A stretch of 17,895 nucleotides of DNA. Source: an uncultured Sporolactobacillus sp. (GTDB taxonomy: Bacteria > Bacillota > Bacilli > Bacillales > Sporolactobacillaceae). Under the pieces are notes generated by a model. That model saw nothing but the letters and a program-made list of their open reading frames with translations, was not told where the DNA came from and searched no databases. The stretch spans positions 1 to 17,895 of the forward strand of contig UQRJ01000022.1 in the NCBI GenBank assembly GCA_900543345.1, given 5' to 3'. The translations under genes were made by a program, and so were the position numbers. Below, piece after piece: positions 7,810 to 13,931 of this stretch (its first letter is position 1; every line of letters begins with the position of its first letter).

Positions 7810-8055
7810 TCACGTCATATCGGCAACCGATAGAATATCGATCAATCGGTCCATCTGGCTGACGAGCCGAGCGAGTCTGGGCATGTTCTGCTGGTTCACA
7901 TCCAGCAAAATGCTGATGTCGGCCTGCCCTTTCCCGCCGGCGAGCTTCTGCATCGTCAATGCATCGACCGGCAACTGCGACCGAGAAATCAGGTTGGCCA
8001 CCCGTCCGAGCACATCGGGATTGTTGTTGGCAATCGCGATAATTGTCCGTTTCAT
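7810..8055 (-). CDS. ilvN: Acetolactate synthase small subunit, short IlvM-like ACT protein
   Basis: Regulatory/activating subunit of acetohydroxyacid synthase, encoded 3 bases after ilvB and so probably translationally coupled. It is a single ACT domain of 81 residues, close to E. coli IlvM (87) and half the length of Bacillus-type IlvH (about 160-175), with no C-terminal domain. An ungapped alignment by eye with E. coli IlvH puts N11 opposite N11, but D14 opposite Gly14, P29 opposite Asn29 and Q36 opposite Ala36. Those three are positions where substitutions make IlvH-containing enzyme valine-resistant. The local wording NPDVLGRV is closer to IlvM NPETLERV. The subunit is likely to activate IlvB without conferring strong valine inhibition; this last point is inference. 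Confidence 0.88.
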   Translation of the reverse strand: MKRTIIAIANNNPDVLGRVANLISRSQLPVDALTMQKLAGGKGQADISILLDVNQQNMPRLARLVSQMDRLIDILSVADMT

Positions 8056-8058
8056 CCG

Positions 8059-9768
8059 TCACACCCCAATCATGTCACGCAGCCCTTTGCCCGGTGCCAC
8101 CATCGGCAGGACATTGGCCCCTTGGCCAATCCGGCAATCGACGACAAGCGGCCCGTCCGAGCGAAGTGCCGGTTCCAAGCGTGCGTAGATCTCTGCATTG
8201 CGGCTGATTCGCAGCCCGGGAATGCCGTAGCTCTCCGCCAATTTAACAAAATCGGGTTGGAAAGCGGAAACGGAATGCGCGTAACGTTTTTGATAGAAAA
8301 ATTCCTGCCACTGCCGAACCATTCCCAGTGCATGATTGTTGATAATTAACACTTTTATCGGCAATTGGAGCTCTTTAATCACTGCCAGTTCTTCGAGCGT
8401 CATTTGGAAACCACCGTCGCCGACCATCGCGATCACCGATTTGTCCGGAGCGGCAACTTGAGCGCCGATCGCCGCCGGAAGTCCGAAGCCCATCGTACCG
8501 AGTCCGCCGGAGGTGACCCATTGATCGGGATGTTCGAACGCGTAAAACTGAGCAGTCCACATCTGATGCTGACCGACGTCAGTTGTAATAATCGCTTCCG
8601 GTCCCGCCGCCCGCCGTGCCATGGCAATCACCAAGCGCGGATCGAGCATTTTCTCATCCCGCCGCGCAAAACGAAGCGGATGAGCACGGGCATAGGTTTG
8701 CAGCCGATCGAGCCACTGCGGCCACTTGATTGGCGATGCGACCGCCTGCTCAAGCAAGTCGAGCACGGCCCCCGCATCGCCGACAACCGGATAGTCGACG
8801 GGGACATTTTTACCGATCTCTGCCGGGTCGATATCAACATGAGCAACTTTCGCCTGTTTAGCAAATGTCGCCAGCGAACCAGTCAGGCGATCGTCGAAGC
8901 GTGAGCCGATATTGATCAACAGATCGCATTCCGACAGCGCCATGTTGGCGGCATAAGTCCCATGCATGCCGGCCAGGCCGAGAAACAAAGGGTCGGCATG
9001 CGGAAACGCTCCCAGCCCAAGCAACGTACTGACCACCGGGATCTGCTGACGGCGAGCAAAAGTGCGGAACCGGCCAGCGGCATGGGCGTGCAAAATACCG
9101 GCACCAGCCAAGAAAACCGGCCGCTTCGCTCGATGAATCGCGTCAGCAAGCGCACGAACCTGCTGCCGGTCGACCGGTTCGGCTGCGCGATAGCCCGGTA
9201 AATCCGGATTCACCGTCGCCGAGGCTTCAGTTGTCGTGCGCCTGGCACAAATGTCTTTCGGCAGATCGACGAGCACGGGCCCGCGCCGGCCGGTTGAGGC
9301 AATGTAGAAAGCCGCTTTGACCGCTCGCGGCAGATCGACCGTTTTTCGTACCTGAAAATTGTGTTTTGTTACCGATGCGGTAATTCCGACAACATCCGCT
9401 TCTTGAAAAGCATCGGAATTGAGTACCGGACGACCCACCTGGCCGGTGAAAGCAACAATCGGCAATGAATCAGCCAGCGCATCCGCCAAACCGGTCACTA
9501 AGTTGGTCGCCCCCGGGCCGCTGGTGGCAATGACGACACCAGGGCGGCCGGACACTCGGGCATAGCCCTCCGCCGCATGAACGGCGCCTTGCTCGTGCCG
9601 CGTCAGCACATGATGCATTTTCTGCCGATAAAGCGCATCATAGATCGGCAGTACGGCGCCGCCCGGATAACCGAAAACGACATCGACACCTTCCCGGCGT
9701 AGCGCCTGTACAAACAAATCGGCGCCTGTTTTTTTTGTAAACTTCTCCCTTTCTGTTTTCGCTATCAA
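8059..9768 (-). CDS. ilvB: Acetolactate synthase large subunit IlvB
   Basis: A ThDP-, FAD- and Mg2+-dependent enzyme joining two pyruvates, or pyruvate and 2-oxobutyrate. Its 569 residues are normal length. The catalytic glutamate lies in TRHEQGA (E59), followed by the ATSGPGATNLVTG loop and a central FAD region. The ThDP motif begins GDGGFQM (450-456), continues to the NNHALGMVRQWQ stretch and is complete. The frame is open to 9915, but the extra N-terminal residues are unlike the family. A TTG at 9768, with a perfect AAAGGAGG 9 bases upstream, gives the expected N-terminus (MIAKTEREKF...TGADLFVQAL). First gene of the ilvBNCA-ylmA transcript. Confidence 0.96.
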   Translation of the reverse strand: MIAKTEREKFTKKTGADLFVQALRREGVDVVFGYPGGAVLPIYDALYRQKMHHVLTRHEQGAVHAAEGYARVSGRPGVVIATSGPGATNLVTGLADALADSLPIVAFTGQVGRPVLNSDAFQEADVVGITASVTKHNFQVRKTVDLPRAVKAAFYIASTGRRGPVLVDLPKDICARRTTTEASATVNPDLPGYRAAEPVDRQQVRALADAIHRAKRPVFLAGAGILHAHAAGRFRTFARRQQIPVVSTLLGLGAFPHADPLFLGLAGMHGTYAANMALSECDLLINIGSRFDDRLTGSLATFAKQAKVAHVDIDPAEIGKNVPVDYPVVGDAGAVLDLLEQAVASPIKWPQWLDRLQTYARAHPLRFARRDEKMLDPRLVIAMARRAAGPEAIITTDVGQHQMWTAQFYAFEHPDQWVTSGGLGTMGFGLPAAIGAQVAAPDKSVIAMVGDGGFQMTLEELAVIKELQLPIKVLIINNHALGMVRQWQEFFYQKRYAHSVSAFQPDFVKLAESYGIPGLRISRNAEIYARLEPALRSDGPLVVDCRIGQGANVLPMVAPGKGLRDMIGV

Positions 9769-9846
9769 CGTTCTGTTCCTCCTTTCCTGCAAAGTGGCAG
9801 CCGACCATTTTCTTTTTTCTCGGCTCAGCCGCCCTGCCGCTCCGCG

Positions 9847-9870
9847 TTCCATGTGACAAGCACCATGGAA
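9847..9870. repeat. Inverted repeat in ilvB leader
   Basis: TTCCATG (9847-9853) and CATGGAA (9864-9870) form a perfect 7-bp inverted repeat with a 10-base spacer. It begins about 10 bases after the predicted ilvB start of transcription. It could be a repressor operator or an RNA hairpin near the 5' end of the ilvB message. No T tract follows, so it is not a terminator. Confidence 0.5.
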
Positions 9871-9886
9871 TGCGATCGGTGACACC

Positions 9887-9915
9887 AATGTAAGCCGGTC
9901 GAAAAAATCCGTCAA
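9887..9915 (-). promoter_or_regulatory. Promoter of ilvB operon
   Basis: The -35 box TTGACG (9915-9910) and the -10 box TACATT (9892-9887) are separated by exactly 17 bases. RNA should start near 9880, giving a leader of about 110 bases. No T-box element is present in this leader. Confidence 0.65.
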
Positions 9916-10067
9916 CTCTCTGTTCGGATCGTTCTCATTTTTGCTTCTTCTATATTTTTACTGTATGAAGAAAAAATTTTTAAAATTTTTTATCATTGGG
10001 AACTGATTCACTTCAGTTATCAATCGGCGAATAATCATTAAAAATGTAAATCAGCGACGATAGGTGG

Positions 10068-10096
10068 TTGACATCGACAAATAAGGGTGTTAAATT
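10068..10096 (+). promoter_or_regulatory. Promoter of ilvD leader transcript
   Basis: A perfect -35 box TTGACA (10068-10073) lies 17 bases before TAAATT (10091-10096, 4 of 6 consensus). Predicted start of transcription is near 10103, about 37 bases before the leader-peptide ATG. Confidence 0.78.
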
Positions 10097-10103
10097 TATC
10101 GTA

Positions 10104-10118
10104 CAAATTCAGAACATT
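10104..10118 (+). promoter_or_regulatory. Possible CodY-type operator at ilvD transcription start
   Basis: CAAATTCAGAACATT matches the CodY box AATTTTCWGAAAATT at 11 of 15 positions, with an exact TTCAGAA core. It sits immediately downstream of the -10 box, where a bound repressor would block initiation. CodY is the usual GTP/BCAA-sensing repressor of ilv and leu genes in Bacilli. Four mismatches make a chance match quite possible. Confidence 0.35.
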
Positions 10119-10139
10119 CTCAAGTAAGGAGTTTTTCAA

Positions 10140-10199
10140 ATGCGTCGCCTGTTCGTTGCGGAAAATCTAAACGACTTGTTGGTCGTGATTATTAGTTAG
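10140..10199 (+). CDS. BCAA leader peptide MRRLFVAENLNDLLVVIIS (attenuator)
   Basis: A 19-codon ORF that starts with ATG 8 bases after AAGGAG (10126-10131), with its own promoter upstream, and ends in TAG. Residues 13-18 are Leu-Leu-Val-Val-Ile-Ile, two codons for each of the three end products of the pathway, with Leu and Val also earlier. The codons are ttg ttg gtc gtg att att. The stop codon overlaps the first bases of a long hairpin, and an intrinsic terminator follows before ilvD. This matches the leader peptides of ilv attenuators known in Enterobacteria and Actinobacteria: ribosome stalling at the BCAA codons would favour read-through into ilvD. It is too short and too well matched to be a chance ORF with these codons, but no expression evidence exists. 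Confidence 0.88.
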   Translation: MRRLFVAENLNDLLVVIIS

Positions 10200-10241
10200 G
10201 ACCGGGGCAATCGCTCGAAGTTGAACGATTGTCCGGGTCCT
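10198..10241 (+). promoter_or_regulatory. Attenuator hairpin next to the leader-peptide stop
   Basis: Arms 10198-10213 and 10226-10241 pair over 16 positions with one mismatch and one G-U pair, around a 12-base loop. The left arm begins within the TAG stop. A ribosome that finishes the peptide would cover this arm, whereas a ribosome stalled at the Leu/Val/Ile codons would leave it free. There is no T tract, so it acts as the switch or pause hairpin and not as the terminator. Confidence 0.8.
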
Positions 10242-10254
10242 GTTCCGTATCGGA

Positions 10255-10277
10255 CGGGAACCGGAAAGGGGCTCCCG
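10255..10277 (+). promoter_or_regulatory. Possible antiterminator pairing
   Basis: CGGGAACC (10255-10262) can pair with GGCTCCCG (10270-10277) with one mismatch. The second segment is the left arm of the terminator at 10265-10300, so the two folds exclude each other. GTTCC (10242-10246) can instead pair with GGAAC (10257-10261), which would release the terminator arm. These folds were found by eye. Confidence 0.45.
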
Positions 10278-10300
10278 TTAAAAGCGGGGGCCCCTTTTTT
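10265..10300 (+). terminator. Strong intrinsic terminator between leader peptide and ilvD
   Basis: Stem arms 10265-10277 and 10285-10297 pair without mismatch (one G-U), G+C-rich in the core (GGGGCTCCCG with CGGGGGCCCC). The loop is 7 bases and the right arm runs into TTTTTT. It is upstream of ilvD and on the same strand, so it must be conditional if ilvD is to be expressed from the leader promoter. Confidence 0.93.
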
Positions 10301-10400
10301 AGATTAAAAAGTCTGTCGGGAGGCGCGGGGCTTGAAGCAAACCTGCTTGGGAATGCCGGGGCGGCTTCCGACGGATCAAAAACAGAAGGGATGAGGAACG

Positions 10401-12131
10401 ATGAGAAGTGACGAAATCAAGAAAGGCCTGGATCGGGCACCGGCGCGCAGCCTGCTGCGGGCCACCGGCGTTGTCAGGAATGAGGAGGACATGCATAAAC
10501 CGTTTATCGCGGTCTGTAATTCCTACGTCGACATTGTACCCGGCCATGTCCATTTACGCGAGTTGGCGGATGTGGCCAAACAGGCGATCCGCGAAGCGGG
10601 CGGCGTGCCATTTGAGTTCAATACAATTGCGGTCGACGACGGCATCGCTATGGGGCACATCGGCATGCGCTATTCACTGCCGAGCCGCGAGCTGATTGCC
10701 GATTCGGCGGAGACCATGATTAACGCCCACTGGTTTGACGGTGTATTTTATATGCCGAACTGCGACAAGATCACGCCGGGCATGCTGATGGCCGCCGTCC
10801 GCACCAATGTGCCGGCCATCTTCTGCTCCGGCGGCCCGATGAAAGCCGGGTTATCGGCGCAGGGCAAGGCGTTGACCCTCTCTTCCGTCTTTGAAGGTGT
10901 CGGCGCATTCAAAGAAGGCCGGATCAACAAACAACAGTTTCTTGACATCGAAGCCTCCGCTTGCCCGAGCTGCGGCTCATGCGCCGGCATGTTCACGGCC
11001 AATTCGATGAACAGCCTGATGGAAATCCTCGGTGTCGCCCTGCCCGGCAACGGCACAACGCTCGCTGTTTCCGCGGATCGCCGCAAGCTTGTCCGCGAAG
11101 CGGCTTTCCGGTTGATGGATCTGGTCAAGCAGAACGTCCGGCCGCGCGACCTGATTACTGCCGAAGCCATCGACGATGCCTTCGCGCTGGATATGGCAAT
11201 GGGCGGATCAACAAACACGGTACTGCACATGTTAGCACTAGCCTCCGAAGCAGGCGTTGACTATGATCTGAACCGAATCAATCAAGTCGCCGAAAAGGTC
11301 CCCTACCTGGCCAAAATCGCGCCGAGCTCCGCCTTCTCGATGCAGGATGTCCACGAAGCCGGCGGCATCTCCGCAATCATCAAAACATTAATCGATATGG
11401 GCGACGTCGTTCATCCGGAGCGCCTTACCGTCACCGGGAAAACACTGCGTGAAAACGTCGCAGATGCCAAGATCAATAATCCGCAAGTTATCCATCCGCT
11501 TGAGAAAGCCTATAGCAAGACCGGCGGCCTGTCCGTCTTGTTCGGCAACATCGCTCCCAAAGGCGCCGTCATCAAAGTCGGCGGCGTCGATCCGTCAGTC
11601 AAAGTCTTCACCGGGAAAGCCATCTGTTTTAATTCGCACGATGAGGCAGTCGAAGCAATCGATAATCATACCGTGCAAAAAGGCCATGTCGTCATTGTTC
11701 GCTATGAAGGACCGAAAGGCGGGCCGGGCATGCCGGAAATGCTGGCGCCGACGTCGTCGATCGTCGGCCGCGGGCTCGGTAAAGATGTTGCCCTGATCAC
11801 CGACGGTCGTTTCTCCGGTGCCTCACGCGGCATCTCCGTCGGCCATATTTCACCGGAAGCGGCGGCCGGCGGACCGATTGCGCTTGTCAAAGACGGCGAT
11901 ACGATCACGATCGATCTGCCGCACCGTTCAATTCACCTGGCCGTCTCCGAGACGGAACTAGCCGAGCGGCGCAAACATCTACAACCCTTCATGCCGAAAG
12001 TGAAAACCGGTTATCTGGCCCGTTACGCCGCTCTGGTCACCTCAGCCCATACCGGCGGCGTCATGCGCCTTCCCGACGCGTGGACACAAAACGAAGAGAA
12101 AAAAGAGACAACCGCGCACGCGGCGAAATAA
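10401..12131 (+). CDS. ilvD: Dihydroxy-acid dehydratase IlvD
   Basis: An iron-sulphur enzyme that dehydrates dihydroxyisovalerate and dihydroxymethylvalerate to the 2-oxo acids, the common valine/isoleucine step feeding LeuA. The 576 residues are slightly longer than most (about 560) because of a charged tail ending EEKKETTAHAAK. Candidate cluster cysteines are C39 (AVCNSY), C121 (NCDKITPGM) and C188/C191/C194 in ACPSCGSCAGM. Other landmarks are MAMGGSTNT, the family pattern around YEGPKGGPGMPEM, and TDGRFSGASRGISVGH. The ATG at 10401 has GATGAGGA just upstream. It is separated from the ilvBNCA operon, divergently transcribed, and lies about 100 bases after the attenuator terminator. Confidence 0.97.
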   Translation: MRSDEIKKGLDRAPARSLLRATGVVRNEEDMHKPFIAVCNSYVDIVPGHVHLRELADVAKQAIREAGGVPFEFNTIAVDDGIAMGHIGMRYSLPSRELIADSAETMINAHWFDGVFYMPNCDKITPGMLMAAVRTNVPAIFCSGGPMKAGLSAQGKALTLSSVFEGVGAFKEGRINKQQFLDIEASACPSCGSCAGMFTANSMNSLMEILGVALPGNGTTLAVSADRRKLVREAAFRLMDLVKQNVRPRDLITAEAIDDAFALDMAMGGSTNTVLHMLALASEAGVDYDLNRINQVAEKVPYLAKIAPSSAFSMQDVHEAGGISAIIKTLIDMGDVVHPERLTVTGKTLRENVADAKINNPQVIHPLEKAYSKTGGLSVLFGNIAPKGAVIKVGGVDPSVKVFTGKAICFNSHDEAVEAIDNHTVQKGHVVIVRYEGPKGGPGMPEMLAPTSSIVGRGLGKDVALITDGRFSGASRGISVGHISPEAAAGGPIALVKDGDTITIDLPHRSIHLAVSETELAERRKHLQPFMPKVKTGYLARYAALVTSAHTGGVMRLPDAWTQNEEKKETTAHAAK

Positions 12132-12148
12132 TCGATTATGGAAGCTCA

Positions 12149-12179
12149 GGCGGATCGAGTAGAAAGAGAACGATCCGCC
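12149..12179. repeat. Inverted repeat between ilvD and the BASS transporter
   Basis: GGCGGATCG (12149-12157) and CGATCCGCC (12171-12179) are perfect 9-bp inverted repeats with a 13-base purine-rich loop. No T tract follows. It ends 2 bases before the duplicated AAAACAGAAGGGATGA ribosome-binding block of the transporter. It could stabilise or process the mRNA, or be an operator. Confidence 0.6.
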
Positions 12180-12200
12180 GAAAACAGAAGGGATGAATAT

Positions 12201-13187
12201 ATGATGAAGTTCATCATTGCAGCAGGAAAATTTCTCGGCCGCTATTTCGCCTTATTCGTTTTGGCGGCTGCCGTAGTCAGTTACCTTCAGCCGCAACTGA
12301 TTACCTGGGTGCTTCCGTTTGTCTCATATTTACTCGGTCTGGTCATGTTCGGTATGGGAATGACGTTGAAACGATCCGATTTCAGCGAAGTGTTCCAACG
12401 ACCGAAAGACGTTCTCTTCGGCGTCTGCGCTCATTATCTGATCATGCCGCTCATCGCTTTTGCACTTTGCCTTGTGTTCCGCCTCCCCGGCCCCGTTGCC
12501 GTCGGTGTGATTCTTGTCGGCTGTTGTCCAAGCGGCACCTCATCGAACGTCATGTGTTATCTGGCCAAAGGCGACGTCGCGCTCGGCGTATCGATCGGTG
12601 CCGTTTCAACATTAATCGCACCGCTGATGTTGCCGCTGATCCTCTGGCTGCTGGCCGGACGCTGGGTCGTCATCCCAACGGCGTCTTTATTTCTAAATGT
12701 CGTTGAAATCGTCATCCTGCCGATCGTGCTCGGTGTCTTGGTCAATACCCTCTTCGGCAAACAGGTGCAGCAGGCAACCGAAGCGTTGCCGCTCGTATCC
12801 ACCTTGGCGATTATTCTGATCGCCGGAGGCGTTGTAGCTGCCAACAGCGCTAAATTGTTTGCCCTCGGCACGTTGATTCTCATACCGGTCGTCATCCTGC
12901 ATAATCTGCTCGGTTACGCACTCGGCTTCTTTTTCAGCCGGCTGCTTGGGATGAATCACCCGAAAAGCCGGGCCATCACGTTCGAGGTCGGCATGCAGAA
13001 TTCCGCTCTCGGCGTCACACTGGCCATGAACTTTTTCTCGCCGATTGCCGCCGTGCCGGGTACGCTGTTCAGCGTCTGGCATAACATGTCCGGTTCCGCA
13101 TTGGCGACGTTCTGGGCGGGCCAAACAAAAAAACGGGCGAGTCAATCACCCGCGAATGCCACCGCTTCCGTCCGACAAACAGAATAA
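12201..13187 (+). CDS. BASS-family membrane transporter (bile acid:sodium symporter-like)
   Basis: A polytopic inner-membrane protein of 328 residues with about nine or ten hydrophobic segments by eye. The conserved BASS motifs are present: VGCCPSGTSSNVMCYLAKGDVALGVS in the middle (family landmark) and FEVGMQNSALGVTLA near the end, which resemble bacterial YocS/PanS-type members. The ATG at 12201 (or the adjoining one at 12204) has AAGGGA 7 bases upstream. An in-frame ATG at 12138 would add hydrophilic residues and run through the inverted repeat, so it is rejected. It follows ilvD by 69 bases with no terminator and a strong terminator after it, so it is very likely co-transcribed. Substrate unknown; a 2-oxo acid or BCAA-pathway intermediate is an inference from context and from 2-oxo acid carriers in this family. 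Confidence 0.9.
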   Translation: MMKFIIAAGKFLGRYFALFVLAAAVVSYLQPQLITWVLPFVSYLLGLVMFGMGMTLKRSDFSEVFQRPKDVLFGVCAHYLIMPLIAFALCLVFRLPGPVAVGVILVGCCPSGTSSNVMCYLAKGDVALGVSIGAVSTLIAPLMLPLILWLLAGRWVVIPTASLFLNVVEIVILPIVLGVLVNTLFGKQVQQATEALPLVSTLAIILIAGGVVAANSAKLFALGTLILIPVVILHNLLGYALGFFFSRLLGMNHPKSRAITFEVGMQNSALGVTLAMNFFSPIAAVPGTLFSVWHNMSGSALATFWAGQTKKRASQSPANATASVRQTE

Positions 13188-13202
13188 ACGAAACCGCTCC
13201 GT

Positions 13203-13246
13203 CTAAAAAAGGCGCACCGTTTTCTACCCGGTGCGCCTTTTTTTAG
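13203..13246. terminator. Intrinsic terminator after the ilvD-transporter unit (bidirectional)
   Basis: CTAAAAAAGGCGCACCG (13203-13219) and its complement ending CGCCTTTTTTTAG (to 13246) form a long perfect stem around a 9-base loop. T runs on the plus strand and A runs on the left arm let it work in both directions. It also faces the convergent flavin-reductase gene. Confidence 0.95.
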
Positions 13247-13312
13247 GCTATAAGAACGACCAAAAAATCTTCAGAATGCAGTATAAGGGCAACTAAGGCT
13301 CAGCCGGCGCCA

Positions 13313-13337
13313 GAGGCTTGGCTTCGCCAAGTTTTCT
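13313..13337 (+). terminator. Possible second weak terminator
   Basis: CTTGGC-TTC-GCCAAG forms a 6-bp hairpin followed by TTTTCTTTAT on the plus strand. It is in the gap between two convergent genes and may back up the strong terminator upstream. The stem is short. Confidence 0.4.
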
Positions 13338-13349
13338 TTATCGGCAATT

Positions 13350-13826
13350 TTATCCGCCGTAATAAAATCCGGTCTCTTTCATAGTCAGCGGATCGCCGGC
13401 GCGATGGACACCGGCATTAATCACTTCGCCGACATAAAGATAATGATCGCCGCGCTCGATCTGATCAACAACCTTGCATTCAAAAAAGCTGAGTGCATCG
13501 TTAAAAATCGGACATCCGGTCTCCGCCCTGTCAAACGCGTGGCCGGCCAGTTTGCCGTCTTCTTCTTTCAGCGGACGGAAAAAATCCATGACTATCTTCT
13601 TCTGACCGGATTCCAGCACATTGACACTGAACACGCCGCTCGCGGCAATTTGTTGCTGCGAGCGCGTCCCAGCCTTTGCCGCCAACGCAACCAATGGCGG
13701 CTCGAACGAAGTCTGCGTTAAGAAATTGCCGGCAAACGCATTCACCCCGCTTTGATCCTTTGTCCCGATGAGATAAAGACCGTAAGTGATGCCGCGCAGT
13801 GCCGTCTTTCTTGCTTTTGGATCCAT
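13350..13826 (-). CDS. Flavin reductase-like, FMN-binding domain protein
   Basis: A 158-residue protein with the split-barrel flavin-reductase-like fold. Family wording includes TYGLYLIGTKD...NAFAGNFLTQTSFEPPLVALA, GVFSVNVL and a C-terminal DHYLYVGEVINAG. Such proteins reduce or bind flavin (FMN) with NAD(P)H, often for a partner oxygenase; no partner is visible here. The ATG at 13826 has AAGAGG about 8 bases upstream, and a perfect TATAAT (13883-13878, minus) lies about 50 bases upstream as a possible -10 box with no convincing -35. It appears to be a single gene, convergent with the BASS transporter. Confidence 0.85.
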   Translation of the reverse strand: MDPKARKTALRGITYGLYLIGTKDQSGVNAFAGNFLTQTSFEPPLVALAAKAGTRSQQQIAASGVFSVNVLESGQKKIVMDFFRPLKEEDGKLAGHAFDRAETGCPIFNDALSFFECKVVDQIERGDHYLYVGEVINAGVHRAGDPLTMKETGFYYGG

Positions 13827-13931
13827 CGAAAATGCCTCTTTTCTTGGTTTGCCAGTTCACAAATTCTCCATATTTTTATTATAATTCGCGATCGAGGCAA
13901 ATTTCCAGCGGCAAGTGTTCGCTCATTACGC

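Larger units (their letters stand above)
9769..10139. promoter_or_regulatory. Divergent ilvB / ilvD control region
   Basis: This 370-base stretch separates the ilvB start from the ilvD leader peptide and carries no real protein gene. It holds the ilvB ribosome binding site, an inverted repeat at 9847-9870 and the ilvB promoter. A very AT-rich core lies at about 9967-9995, with AATTTTTAAAATTTT (11 of 15 bases of the CodY box AATTTTCWGAAAATT). The ilvD promoter and a second CodY-like site follow. The CodY link rests on motif resemblance only. Confidence 0.6.

Noticed and set aside
9825..9866. A second short ORF in the ilvB leader, MVLVTWNAERQGG, beginning with Val-Leu-Val
   Set aside because: It has no ribosome binding site, only three BCAA codons at its very start, and no terminator hairpin with a T run between it and ilvB. 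The ATG also falls inside the inverted repeat.
12138..12200. Upstream ATG for the BASS transporter at 12138
   Set aside because: It would add a highly charged segment through a 9-bp hairpin, and it lacks a ribosome binding site, whereas the ATG at 12201 has one at correct spacing.
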